Notes: generated from the letters alone by a model not told the origin. A stretch of 64,000 nucleotides of DNA from SIAQ01 sp964484265 (GCA_964484265.1 CAZAFH010000008.1:1-64000), one strand, 5' to 3'; counted from the stretch's first letter, positions 17,702 through 26,385 are shown. Made by a program: numbers and translations.

Positions 17702-18160
17702 ATGTCAGCTTCCGTTGATTCAGAAGGCATCGATGTCAATCTCACGCCGCTCTTGGATTTGGTGCTTCAACTGATCATGTTCTTCATGATCACCGTCAAT
17801 TTCGTGCGCGTGGATCAGTTCGATAATTCGATCTCGCTTCCACTCGCCAGCGAATCGGTGCCGCTCGATTCCTCGGCCGAGGATTGGATATTTCTGAATC
17901 TTGACAATGCAGGCCGGCTTGTCGGCGCGCTTGGCACCTACACGCTCGACACGCCAGAGAAACTCAAAGTCCATTTGATGCGCGAGAAGGAATCGTACGA
18001 GGCCGCCGCCAAGGAGCGAGGCAAGACGGGCGAGGTCAAGATCGTCATCATCCTTCGCGCGGACAAGAACTGCAAGTATGGCGATGTCTGGAGCTGCCTG
18101 AGTTCCTGCCAGCGGGCTGGATTCAAACATTGGCAGTTGCGCGTCATGAAGCCAGCATGA
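17702..18160 (+). CDS. exbD: ExbD/TolR-type biopolymer transport protein (first copy)
   Basis: 152 residues. A short cytosolic tail (VDSEGIDVNLTPLLD) leads into one transmembrane helix. The essential aspartate stands early in the helix (LTPLLDLVLQLIMFFMITV), equivalent to E. coli ExbD Asp25. The remainder is a periplasmic ExbD/TolR fold ending KIVIILRADKNCKYGDV..CLSSCQRAGF, the usual ADxxxxYG..V region. The two cysteine pairs in this part are unusual. It starts 24 bp after exbB. Confidence 0.92.
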   Translation: MSASVDSEGIDVNLTPLLDLVLQLIMFFMITVNFVRVDQFDNSISLPLASESVPLDSSAEDWIFLNLDNAGRLVGALGTYTLDTPEKLKVHLMREKESYEAAAKERGKTGEVKIVIILRADKNCKYGDVWSCLSSCQRAGFKHWQLRVMKPA

Positions 18161-18171
18161 TTGTCTTCTTG

Positions 18172-18250
18172 GGCGAGCCGGGAGCGTAAGCGACCGGAGG
18201 AATTACCAGTTATCGTGAATTTCTCCAGTCGCTTACGCTCCTGGCTCGCC
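18172..18250. repeat. 33-bp inverted repeat between the two exbD genes
   Basis: Arms 18172-18204 and 18218-18250 (GGCGAGCCGGGAGCGTAAGC...) pair at 30 of 33 positions with a 13-nt loop. It lies inside the motor operon, 12 bp after the first exbD and about 20 bp before the second. It could attenuate or stabilise the mRNA. A decayed related sequence begins the frame after the second exbD (18893-18936). Confidence 0.85.
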
Positions 18251-18270
18251 GGGAAATTTGGAGGTCTACC

Positions 18271-18885
18271 ATGGCCAGCAGAAAAAAAGCAGCGACGGGC
18301 GGATCGTTGGGCGTGCAGCTCGGCATGATCGTCACGCCGATGCTCGACATGGCTTTTCAGATTCTGGCGTTTTTCATCATGACCTACCATCCCTCCGCGC
18401 TCGAGGGGCATATTCCTGGCAGCCTCGCGCCGCCGGAAAATTTCGCCAAGAAATCCGATCAGGTCAACCCGAACCCGACGCCGATGATCGAACCGCCGCT
18501 GTCGATTCCCGAGGAGAATCTGCTCCCCGAACTTCAGGAAGCATTGCAAATCCGCGTCAAAGCGAATGTGCGCGGTCAGGTTGCTGACCAGCTGGAAGGG
18601 ACGCCGAGCCAGGTTTTCATCAAGACCGGCATCCAGACACAGGAAACGACGATTTCCGACGGCGACGTCGATTTCAAGACGGCGCTGGGCCGAATTTCCG
18701 CACGCCTCAAGGAAATCGCCAAAGAAGGAAACGCCGACAAGACGAACTTGAAGATCGCCGCCGACGCGGATTTGCGTCAGCAGTATGTGATGCAGGTTTA
18801 CGACGTGGCGAAGAAAGCAAACTTCAAGAATATTCACTTCGTGCCCCCGCCGGTTTTGAATTCGAAAATCAAGCTGGAGAAATGA
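18271..18885 (+). CDS. exbD: ExbD/TolR-type biopolymer transport protein (second copy)
   Basis: 204 residues, with the helix VQLGMIVTPMLDMAFQILAFFIM keeping the essential aspartate. The periplasmic part has a proline-rich linker of about 50 residues (NPNPTPMIEPPLSIPEEN) and a C-terminal domain with LKIAADADLRQQYVMQVYDVAKKANF, the ExbD fold signature. Two different ExbD proteins after one ExbB suggest a heterodimeric ExbD plug, as proposed for some TolQ/TolR-like machines. Its stop overlaps a potential ATG of the next frame (ATGA). Confidence 0.92.
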   Translation: MASRKKAATGGSLGVQLGMIVTPMLDMAFQILAFFIMTYHPSALEGHIPGSLAPPENFAKKSDQVNPNPTPMIEPPLSIPEENLLPELQEALQIRVKANVRGQVADQLEGTPSQVFIKTGIQTQETTISDGDVDFKTALGRISARLKEIAKEGNADKTNLKIAADADLRQQYVMQVYDVAKKANFKNIHFVPPPVLNSKIKLEK

Positions 18886-19007
18886 TCTTGGCGAGCCAAG
18901 AGGAGCGTAAGCGGCTGGAAGAACGAAGGCTCGCCAAAGAAAAACAATATCGCCAGGATTCATGGAACCAATCGAGCCGATCTGCGTCCAACGATGGGAT
19001 GATAGCT

Positions 19008-20192
19008 ATGCAACGGCGAAAGAACGGCTGGTCGGTTGGGGTGATGTCGGCTGTTTTTACCGGGCTTCTCGTGGTTGTGGCGAACTCTGCTTTTGCTCAA
19101 GATGCTGTTGAAAAGAAATCTCCCACAAAGAACGTCCCTTTCGAGTCGAAAGAACCGATCATCGAAAAGCCGATACCGGCTATTCCCTATTGGGCCTCTG
19201 ACGCCGGTTACTCGATGCGGGCCACGGTCCATTTGATCGGCGCGGGCAATCCGCTGGGGGCTCTGGGCGTCCGCATGTTGGCGAGCGATCACCAGCCGGT
19301 ACTGTTGGGCTGGAATTTCGAGTTCGACCAGATGCTGCCGATTTATGGGCGGTATTTGCAATTGATCCAGGATGGCCGCAAGCTGCCGGTGCGTGATCCC
19401 AACAATCCGCAACCGCTCACCGATGCCGACAAGGCGATGCTTTTGGCCTACTACCAGGCACTGGAGCGGTCGTACGAGTCATCGATGGAGATGTTCGAGA
19501 AGAGTGCGCTCGAATTCAATCACGTGACCTACGCTCATCTGCGGGCAACGCCGAATAAATATCGCGGGAAAATAATCACGGTCGAGGGCCAGCTGAAGGT
19601 CATTCGCAAGCACGACAAGCCGCGGGATCTGCGTGAGCCGCAGCACATCTACACGGGCTGGGTGGTAGGGCCGCACAAAAATCTGCCGCCGTATACGATC
19701 GTGCTCACGGACCTTCCTCCGCAGTTGCGTGTTTCGGAGACGCTCGACGTGAGGGTTCGGTTTCAGGGGTACTTCTTGGCGTTCGTGAAATTTCCGCCGG
19801 ACACACCCAGACAGAAGGAAGTGATCAGCCCTTATTTGGTCGGGCGGACATTGACGATACTGGAGCCGATCAAGGATGGAAAGGTCGATGACGTCGAGAA
19901 AACGTCGTACTCGTACCAGTACATTGTCTGGACGCTGGGAGCCATCATCCTGATTGCCATCGTGGTGGCATTGATGAACGTCTGGTTTCGGCGAGGCGAC
20001 GATGCCGTGAAATCGCGCCTGCGTGACGTGCGGGATCGGAATCAGGCGTTCGGCCTGAGCGATGAGCAAGAAGGGGCAGCGAGCAATCCGCCGTTGGCGA
20101 CGCCGATTTTCCCGGACGCTGCGCCGACCGATGAAAACCCACCCGAACCGCCCGCGAATCCGCCGAAAGATTCGCCCGCCCCGCCGGCATGA
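19008..20192 (+). CDS. exported membrane protein of unknown function in the ExbB/ExbD operon
   Basis: 394 residues from ATG 19008, which yields a proper signal peptide (QRRKNGWSVGVMSAVFTGLLVVVANSAFAQ). The frame is open back to 18882, but that part is encoded by a decayed GGCGAGCC..GAGCGTAAGC repeat, so the shorter start is preferred. The periplasmic domain (residues about 40-310) has no family I recognise. One transmembrane helix near the C-terminus (YIVWTLGAIILIAIVVALMNVWF) is followed by a basic segment and a Pro-rich cytosolic tail. It is probably an accessory part of the motor, which is inference from position. Confidence 0.8.
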   Translation: MQRRKNGWSVGVMSAVFTGLLVVVANSAFAQDAVEKKSPTKNVPFESKEPIIEKPIPAIPYWASDAGYSMRATVHLIGAGNPLGALGVRMLASDHQPVLLGWNFEFDQMLPIYGRYLQLIQDGRKLPVRDPNNPQPLTDADKAMLLAYYQALERSYESSMEMFEKSALEFNHVTYAHLRATPNKYRGKIITVEGQLKVIRKHDKPRDLREPQHIYTGWVVGPHKNLPPYTIVLTDLPPQLRVSETLDVRVRFQGYFLAFVKFPPDTPRQKEVISPYLVGRTLTILEPIKDGKVDDVEKTSYSYQYIVWTLGAIILIAIVVALMNVWFRRGDDAVKSRLRDVRDRNQAFGLSDEQEGAASNPPLATPIFPDAAPTDENPPEPPANPPKDSPAPPA

Positions 20193-20320
20193 TGGATTAT
20201 GCGGCGAGGAAAGAAAATCGGAGATTTTTCGGATTTGACTTGTATGCGTTAGGAATTCATGAGAGAATTACCTATAACGTTCCGTGGGGTCGATGTTTTT
20301 CCCGAACAGAGGCAGGAATC

Positions 20321-21907
20321 ATGTCCACCAGTAATAATTCCAAACCGCGCCAGGCGCCTGTCATCGTTTTGAAGGAAGAGCCGAACACCTTCCGCCGATA
20401 CATGATCTTGATGATGCCTTCGCTGTTTGGCAGCGTAGTTTTCCATGCGATCTTGGTGGCTGCGTTTATCGGCTACGTGATGATGCAGACGGAACCGCCT
20501 GCGGTCGCGAAGCAAGTGCAGCAGGAAGAGCCGATCACGGCCGACCCGCCGCCGGAAGAACGCAAAGAGACGTTCAACGTCACCGACGTGGATCCGTCAC
20601 CGGACCCGCAGGAGAAGGACACGAACATTAACTACGCGGTGGATCGAATCGCCGACGTCAGCGTGCCCGGCATGGTGATCCCCGATCAAGCCGTCGGCAT
20701 CATGGACGGCGACAAGACGGCGCCGCCCGTCAGCCTTCCCGCGCCTGGCGGGTTCGGCAGCGAAGGCCAAGGCGGCGCAATTCAGATCACAGGAGCGCCC
20801 GGCAACAGCAACGCGGTCGGCTTTGAAGGCGGCTATGGGCCGCGCGGCGTGCCTTTGCAAGGCAGCTTCTTCGGCCGCAGCGGCGCCACGAAGGAATACG
20901 CCCTCCGTAATGGTGGCGGGACCGATGCCTCGGAGGCTGCCGTCGCCAAAGGCTTGAAGTGGCTCATCCGCCAGCAAATGACCGACGGCCGCTGGTCGCT
21001 TACGGGCAACGAAGGCTCGAACGATGTCGCAGGCACGGCTCTCGGGCTGCTGCCGTTGCTCGCTGCGGGCAAGACCCACCGGCCCGCAAAGGACAACGCT
21101 TACGACAAGAACGTGGATAAAGCCCTCAAGTTCCTGATGCGCTCGCAGAATCAGAAGACCGGTTTCTTCGGCGGCACCATGTACTCCCATGGCCTTGCCT
21201 CCATCGCGATGTGCGAAGCCTACGGGTTGAGCCAGGATCCGTCTTTGCGCCGTTCGGCCCAAATGGCCATCAACCTAATCGTAAATGTTCAGCACGAAGG
21301 CGGCGGCTGGCGTTACGGGCCGTCTAAATCACCTGGCGACATGTCGATTTCCGGCTGGCAAATCATGGCGATCAAGAGCGGTCAGATGTCCGGTCTCGAC
21401 GTCCCGACGCTGGCTGTCACCCGCGCCAAAAGCTTCCTCGACGCTTGCCGTGGTCCTACGGAAGGTTATGGTTACGTCGCGGGTTCTGGCAGCACGGCCC
21501 GAATGACGGCGGTCGGCTTGCTCTGCCGGCAATACATGCAGAACTGGGGACCGTCTCGCCCTGAGATGATCAAGGCGATCAACAACTACATCACCAAGAC
21601 GCCGCCAGATCGTCAAGACGTTTATTATTACTACTACGCCACCCAGGTCATGCACCACTTCGGCGGCGAAGCCTGGAAGAACTGGAACGAAAGAATGCGT
21701 GACTTCCTGGTCAAGAAACAGGATGCCACGAATGGCCCAAATCAGGGCAGCTGGGCGCCCGATGGCGATGCCTTTGGCCGAACCGGCGGACGATTGATGA
21801 TCACTTCGCTCAATTTGCTCACGCTCGAAGTCTATTACCGTTACCTGCCGCTCTACTACCGCGACGCAGGTTACAAGATGGACAAAGCCGTCGGCAATGC
21901 GTTCTAA
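20321..21907 (+). CDS. TonB-like N-terminus fused to a squalene-cyclase/prenyltransferase-type alpha/alpha toroid
   Basis: 528 residues from ATG 20321. The cytosolic N-terminus is about 30 residues long, followed by one helix (residues 31-55) containing LFGSVVFHAILVAAF. The S38-x3-H42 spacing copies the Ser16/His20 motif of TonB that couples to ExbB-ExbD. A Pro/Glu/Asp-rich periplasmic linker (57-110) and a Gly-rich stretch come next, then a toroid from about 205 to the end. QW-type repeats are visible there (Q219-MTDG-RW, and QHEGGGW further on). The DxDD acid motif of real squalene cyclases is not seen, so enzymatic cyclisation is doubtful. As the last gene of the ExbB/ExbD run it is the likely energy transducer; its target is unknown. 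Confidence 0.9.
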   Translation: MSTSNNSKPRQAPVIVLKEEPNTFRRYMILMMPSLFGSVVFHAILVAAFIGYVMMQTEPPAVAKQVQQEEPITADPPPEERKETFNVTDVDPSPDPQEKDTNINYAVDRIADVSVPGMVIPDQAVGIMDGDKTAPPVSLPAPGGFGSEGQGGAIQITGAPGNSNAVGFEGGYGPRGVPLQGSFFGRSGATKEYALRNGGGTDASEAAVAKGLKWLIRQQMTDGRWSLTGNEGSNDVAGTALGLLPLLAAGKTHRPAKDNAYDKNVDKALKFLMRSQNQKTGFFGGTMYSHGLASIAMCEAYGLSQDPSLRRSAQMAINLIVNVQHEGGGWRYGPSKSPGDMSISGWQIMAIKSGQMSGLDVPTLAVTRAKSFLDACRGPTEGYGYVAGSGSTARMTAVGLLCRQYMQNWGPSRPEMIKAINNYITKTPPDRQDVYYYYYATQVMHHFGGEAWKNWNERMRDFLVKKQDATNGPNQGSWAPDGDAFGRTGGRLMITSLNLLTLEVYYRYLPLYYRDAGYKMDKAVGNAF

Positions 21908-21985
21908 TCATACAGGATCTCCGCGAGTGTGGGATTTGCCTCACGTTCGCGGAGATCATTCGTTTCTATATCAACTCTCAACGAC

Positions 21986-22726
21986 ATGAATGGCTCCTGG
22001 TCCTATCTCGAAATCGCCGGCAAGAAGATTGAAGTCTACGAACCGCCCGCCAATCCACAGCCTCGCTTCGGCTTGCTCTACCTGCACCCCCTCGGCCTGG
22101 AAACACTGCAAGCCCGGCCCGCGTTCACGAAACTTCTCGACGCATACAAGTTGGTCTGCGTATGCCCGCACGTCCAGCGTTCCTGGTGGGTTGATCGCGT
22201 CTGTCCCGAGTTTGATTCATCGCTCACGGCCGAGCAGCATGTCTTGAAGAACGTGATGCCGATCTTCGCCGAGCGATGGAACCTTCCGCCGCGATCGGTC
22301 GGCGTGTTTGGCATTAGCATGGGCGGACAGGGCGCGGTGCGGCTTGCGCTTCGGCATCCGAAGCGATTTCCCGTCGCCGCCGGGATCGCGTCGGCATTTG
22401 ATTTTCAGGAATTGCATGGCACGGGCACGACGCTCGACGATATGTACGACAGCAAGGAGCAATGCCGGCAGGACACGGCCGTGTTGCACATTCATCCCGT
22501 CGAGTATCCGCCGCATCTGTATTTTTGCATCGACCCGGACGACGAACCGTGGTATCGCGGGAATGACCGCTTGCACGAGAAGCTCACGGCACTCGGCGTG
22601 CCGCACACGATCGACCTGACGACCCGCGCGGGCGGCCACAGCTGGGCCTACTTTGACCGGATGGCTGAGCCAGCGATTCGATTTCTGTACGAGGGGTTGC
22701 AAAAGGAAAGCCGCCGGTTGCTTTGA
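21986..22726 (+). CDS. alpha/beta hydrolase, esterase-D-like
   Basis: 246 residues, no signal, so cytosolic. The nucleophile elbow is GVFGISMGGQGAVRLALRHP (G-I-S-M-G). The catalytic His is in AGGHSWAYFDRM and the acid is probably within YFCIDPDDEPWYRGND. The arrangement is that of the esterase D/S-formylglutathione hydrolase branch and Fes-like esterases. The physiological ester is unknown. The frame opens at 21929, but ATG 21986 starts at a sensible point in the fold. It is followed 30 bp later by the SDR gene on the same strand. Confidence 0.85.
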   Translation: MNGSWSYLEIAGKKIEVYEPPANPQPRFGLLYLHPLGLETLQARPAFTKLLDAYKLVCVCPHVQRSWWVDRVCPEFDSSLTAEQHVLKNVMPIFAERWNLPPRSVGVFGISMGGQGAVRLALRHPKRFPVAAGIASAFDFQELHGTGTTLDDMYDSKEQCRQDTAVLHIHPVEYPPHLYFCIDPDDEPWYRGNDRLHEKLTALGVPHTIDLTTRAGGHSWAYFDRMAEPAIRFLYEGLQKESRRLL

Positions 22727-22756
22727 GCGCCTTGCGCTGTTTCATATCATCTCTGG

Positions 22757-23569
22757 ATGGACCAGTTTCGCGACAAAGCCGTCCTCATCACGGGTGCATC
22801 CTCGGGAATCGGCAGAGAAACCGCGCTGCGATTGGGCTCGTGGGGCGCCCGCGTCGCTCTGGCCTCGCGCAACCGCGACGCGCTCGAAGCAGTCCGCGGC
22901 GAGATCGAGAAAGCTGGCGGTCAAGCGCTCGTGCTGCCGACGGACGTTTCCGTTGCCGACCAGGTCCGCGATACCGTCGAACGTACGGTGCAAGCGTTCG
23001 GCAAGCTCGATATCCTCATCGCCTCGGCCGGGCTTTCGATGCGGGCCTATTTCGAGTGTTCCCAGCTGGAAGCCATGGAACGCGTCGTCCGCGTGAATTT
23101 TTTCGGCACGCTCTACGCGACGCACTTCGCGTTGCCGCACGTGATCCAGACCAAGGGTTCGCTAATCGGCGTCAGCAGTTTGACGGGCAAGCGAGGCATC
23201 CCGTCGTATGCGGTCTATGGCGCCAGCAAATTCGCGGTCCAGGGTCTTTACGACGCACTCAGGCTGGAAGTCGCCCGGCATGGCGTGCATGTCGGCGTGT
23301 TGTCGCCAGCGTTCGTGGACACCCCGCTTCGTGATAATGTGCTGGGCCCTGACGGCAAACCTTGGGACGTTCAGCCGCCGCCGCCATTCCGCATTTGGCC
23401 CGTCGAGAAATGCGTCGACAAATTGATTCAGATGATCGTGAAACGCAAACGCCAGGCGCTCCTGCCTCGCTTTACCGGACCGCTGCTGGTGATCGACGAA
23501 ATGACGGGTCGATGGTTCGGCGACCGAATTCTCCGGCGAAATTTCCCGCCGGAAGGAAACATGAAATAG
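22757..23569 (+). CDS. short-chain dehydrogenase/reductase (SDR)
   Basis: A 270-residue classical SDR. The cofactor loop is LITGASSGIGRETALRLG at residues 11-28. The N-A-G position reads ASAG. The active site shows SSLTGKRGIPSYAVYGASKFAVQG, with serine, tyrosine and lysine of S-Y-x3-K in place. SPAFVDTPL follows at the substrate/cofactor flap. It oxidises or reduces an alcohol/ketone with NAD(P). Substrate cannot be read; the C-terminal extension (IVKRKRQALLPRFTGPLLVIDEM) resembles SDRs acting on lipid-like substrates. Possibly co-transcribed with the esterase. Confidence 0.92.
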   Translation: MDQFRDKAVLITGASSGIGRETALRLGSWGARVALASRNRDALEAVRGEIEKAGGQALVLPTDVSVADQVRDTVERTVQAFGKLDILIASAGLSMRAYFECSQLEAMERVVRVNFFGTLYATHFALPHVIQTKGSLIGVSSLTGKRGIPSYAVYGASKFAVQGLYDALRLEVARHGVHVGVLSPAFVDTPLRDNVLGPDGKPWDVQPPPPFRIWPVEKCVDKLIQMIVKRKRQALLPRFTGPLLVIDEMTGRWFGDRILRRNFPPEGNMK

Positions 23570-23577
23570 CGTTTGAC

Positions 23578-24741
23578 CTATCGAACGAGCACATCGGGCC
23601 GGACGAACTCGGCGCCTTGAATACGGATACGCTTCAGAGGCCAATTCTCCGCGGCGGTGATGGCGCGCGGGCCTTCCTCGGAGATGAGAAACGTATCGCA
23701 ACTCACCGCGGCGCCGACGGCGACGCACCAGGTGATCGCCCATTTCGATTGCAGAACCTGTTCGTCTTCGAGACTGATGTTCAACTCGACCGGCGCGTGG
23801 CCCGTGAGGTGGCCCTGCGGCGCCAAGTGAAATTCGTGTTCCACACCCGTGAGCTGAAAGATACGCTGCCCGGCGAGCAAAATCTGGCGGGGCACGGAGT
23901 CAGGCCAACTGCACGCCACATAGGTCGCGCTGATCTTGCACGCTGCATCGTGATCGCGGCGAAAATGCGCGTCGGGTTGTCCGAACGAGATCGACCGGCT
24001 CGCGCGAGCGCACAGGCCATACTTCCGCGCCGCCACGGTCATTACGCAATTTTTCGTAATCGGCGTGCTCGTGAACGACGCCTGGCGATACATTCGGCCC
24101 CGGTTTTCAGCAGTCACCGAAATGAGCAGCGGCTGCACGCCGCGATGAAGCAGGCGATGCGATAACTGTCCCGCCACTTCGCGTTCGGTTTCGCCGACAC
24201 TGAGCGTGCGTCCCGTCGCTTCCAAAGCATGGCTCAGCGTCTGCCCCAGCTGGCGATAGCAGGCGACTTCGTAATCGGAAAGCGTTCGCCGAAGTTGAGC
24301 GAGGCGCGAACTGACGTCGGCACATGGGCCAAACGGAACGTCCGAAGCGACGTTTCGGCTTTGCACGAGATCGCCCAGCAGCGTCTCACGCGACTGGTGC
24401 CAGGGCCATTCCTTGAGTTGGAAGCCAAGTCCGTCGATTTCTTCGTCGAAGATTCGTTGCGAATCGGCATTGGAACTGATCAGCCATCGTCCGTCTGCCG
24501 TGAAGAATAGAGCCGGGTGAGTCTGTGGATCGAGGAAGCCGCGCGCCGCCCCGCCGGCGGTGAGCCAGGCGAAATTGTCGGGCGCCAGCACGAGCAGCGC
24601 GTCGCACTTTGCCGACTGCAACAGCTCGGCGATGCGAGCCTGCTTCCACTCGATATCGGCGCGGCGGTCCATCGTAGTCGGGATTTTGATATCCGCCACG
24701 CTGCCCGGCGCCAGGACTCGAGTTTCTTCCGATACGCTCAT
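23578..24741 (-). CDS. M24-type (Xaa-Pro peptidase-like) protein lacking the metal site
   Basis: 387 residues. A creatinase_N-like N-terminal domain (RIAELLQSAKCDALLVLAPDN ... SNADSQRIFDEEIDGLGF) is followed by a pita-bread-like domain (LRRTLSDYEVACYRQLGQTLSHALEATGRTLSVGETEREVAGQL). The five metal ligands expected in active M24 enzymes are not all there: the D-x10-D stretch reads TPITKNCVMTVAARKYG, and only a GHLTGHAPVEL histidine region is recognisable. It is probably catalytically dead or altered. It ends 8 bp from the convergent SDR gene and is followed upstream by the carbonic-anhydrase-like gene on the same strand. Confidence 0.82.
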   Translation of the reverse strand: MSVSEETRVLAPGSVADIKIPTTMDRRADIEWKQARIAELLQSAKCDALLVLAPDNFAWLTAGGAARGFLDPQTHPALFFTADGRWLISSNADSQRIFDEEIDGLGFQLKEWPWHQSRETLLGDLVQSRNVASDVPFGPCADVSSRLAQLRRTLSDYEVACYRQLGQTLSHALEATGRTLSVGETEREVAGQLSHRLLHRGVQPLLISVTAENRGRMYRQASFTSTPITKNCVMTVAARKYGLCARASRSISFGQPDAHFRRDHDAACKISATYVACSWPDSVPRQILLAGQRIFQLTGVEHEFHLAPQGHLTGHAPVELNISLEDEQVLQSKWAITWCVAVGAAVSCDTFLISEEGPRAITAAENWPLKRIRIQGAEFVRPDVLVR

Positions 24742-24758
24742 GAATCGAAGTTTTCCTG

Positions 24759-25274
24759 CTATCGCACCCAGGGCGAAGGATATCCGCCTCGGACATAGCG
24801 CTGGGCCATCTCGATGTAATGGGCACAGATCGTGCGTGTCCGCTCCAGTTCATCAGGAGTGATCGCACGCACCACCTTGCCCGGCACGCCCATGACCACG
24901 GAACGCGGCGGAATACGTCGGCCTTCCGTGACGAGCGTGCCCGCGGCGATGAGGCATTCCTCGCCGATTTCCGTGCCGGAGAGCAGTGTCGCGCCCATAC
25001 CGATGAGCGTGTCGCGCCCGATCGACGTGCCGTGCAGAATGGCGCCATGCCCGACGACGACGCCCTCGCCGATCGTCATCGCCGAATCGGAATCGGTGTG
25101 CACGATGCTGCCGTCCTGCAGATTGACGCGCGGGCCGATGGTGATGTCGGCAAGATCGCCGCGAACGATCGTGCCGAACCAGACGTTGACGCCCGGTCCG
25201 AGCACGACATTGCCCGCGACGACTGCCGTGCTGGCGACGTAAAAGTCCTTGATCGCTTGCATTGTCGGCGTCAT
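24759..25274 (-). CDS. gamma carbonic anhydrase family protein (YrdA/PaaY-like)
   Basis: 171 residues of left-handed beta-helix hexapeptide repeats (for example VVAGNVVLGPGVNVWFG and SIGRDTLIGMGATLL). The three metal-binding histidines are in SIVHTD and VVGHGAILHG, at the usual spacing for gamma carbonic anhydrases, so a metal-dependent CO2 hydration or acyl-thioesterase activity is possible. The C-terminal helix (PDELERTRTICAHYIEMAQRYV) is also typical. GGAGG lies 10 bases before the ATG at 25274. It is divergent from the arginase-like gene. Confidence 0.92.
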   Translation of the reverse strand: MTPTMQAIKDFYVASTAVVAGNVVLGPGVNVWFGTIVRGDLADITIGPRVNLQDGSIVHTDSDSAMTIGEGVVVGHGAILHGTSIGRDTLIGMGATLLSGTEIGEECLIAAGTLVTEGRRIPPRSVVMGVPGKVVRAITPDELERTRTICAHYIEMAQRYVRGGYPSPWVR

Positions 25275-25528
25275 GTTTCTTGTGCCTCCGGTTGCTATTC
25301 AGTTTGGCAGGTGCTGCCGTTCCTGCTCACGAAAACATCAGCGCAGTATATGATACACATCAAGAGGCGTTCACAGAAAACGGAAAACCGACCTGCTCAC
25401 GCCAATTTGGGAAATATCAGGCGTATCTTCGCAATAGTCCGAAAGTTGTGAATGTATCGATAATACCGCGGCGCACGGCAGTGCGTTCTGTAGCGGTTGG
25501 AACTGCTTCCGCGAACCAGGTGCAAGGC

Positions 25529-26377
25529 GTGATCACACGTGCGATTTTTTTTCCGTTCGACCTGTTCGGCAATCACGGCGCGAAGGCCGGCGCGGAACTG
25601 CTCGCCGATGCGTTCAAGGAGATGCTTGCCGACAATCGGCGCGAGACCGTGCCGACGCGCGCTCGCGCTTACGCCAACAAGGTGCGCGTCGGCGAGCATT
25701 CCTTCGCGTCGCTGGAAGACTACAGCGATTGGCGCATGACGGCCCGAAAGGAACTCCGCAAGTGTCTCGATTCCGGCGAGTTCTTGCTCTGGGTTTCAGG
25801 CAATCATCTCGGCACGCTGCCGCTTTACGACGAACTCGCTGGCACAGGCGGCGAAACGGTCATCGTTCAACTCGACGCCCATCTCGATGTCTACAATCTG
25901 TCCGACTGCACTGCCGAGTTGTCGCATGGCAATTTTTTGATGCACCTGCAGAAGCCGATACCGCGCGTCGTAAACGTGGGCAATCGTGAATTGCTGTTGC
26001 GGCCCGACCATGTCGCGAAATACTACCACGCCGTCATCTCCGCCATCGAATTCAGTCTGGACGAAATCGCGGCGCTCGCCCGTCTGAACAGTCTGTGTGA
26101 ATCCGCCGAGCGCGTGTTCGTCGATCTCGATTGCGATTTCTTCGATCCAGCCTTTTTTCCGGCGACGGCCCTGGGATGCCCATTCGGCCTTCCGCCTGTG
26201 GTCGTGCCGAGGATATTAAATGCGATAGGAATGCACCGCCTGGCCGGATTCGCGATTTCAGAGTTCGACCCCGCTCGCGATATCGGCGATCGCTGCCTGG
26301 AAACGCTGATGTGGCTCATCGAATGGATCTTGCTGGCGAAGTACGAGAAGGCTGGGCAGCACGGTTTGAGATCATAG
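25529..26377 (+). CDS. arginase/agmatinase-like ureohydrolase family protein
   Basis: Binuclear-metal motifs are visible: LLWVSGNHLG (the GGDH-type His), IVQLDAHLDVY (D-A-H-x-D) and VFVDLDCDFFDPAF (D-x-D-x2-D). The order fits the ureohydrolase fold, but the sequence is far from true arginases, so the substrate is uncertain. The open frame extends to 25262 (TTG), which would overlap the divergent neighbour; no in-frame ATG exists before the domain. GTG 25529 is my best guess, and 25448, 25481 and 25520 are alternatives. It ends 8 bp from the convergent PSD1 gene. Confidence 0.78.
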   Translation: MITRAIFFPFDLFGNHGAKAGAELLADAFKEMLADNRRETVPTRARAYANKVRVGEHSFASLEDYSDWRMTARKELRKCLDSGEFLLWVSGNHLGTLPLYDELAGTGGETVIVQLDAHLDVYNLSDCTAELSHGNFLMHLQKPIPRVVNVGNRELLLRPDHVAKYYHAVISAIEFSLDEIAALARLNSLCESAERVFVDLDCDFFDPAFFPATALGCPFGLPPVVVPRILNAIGMHRLAGFAISEFDPARDIGDRCLETLMWLIEWILLAKYEKAGQHGLRS

Positions 26378-26385
26378 CGAATACC

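Noticed and set aside
25262..25528. Longer start of the arginase-like gene
   Set aside because: It uses a TTG and overlaps the start of the divergent carbonic-anhydrase-like gene, and the extra sequence shows no family similarity. The exact start remains uncertain.
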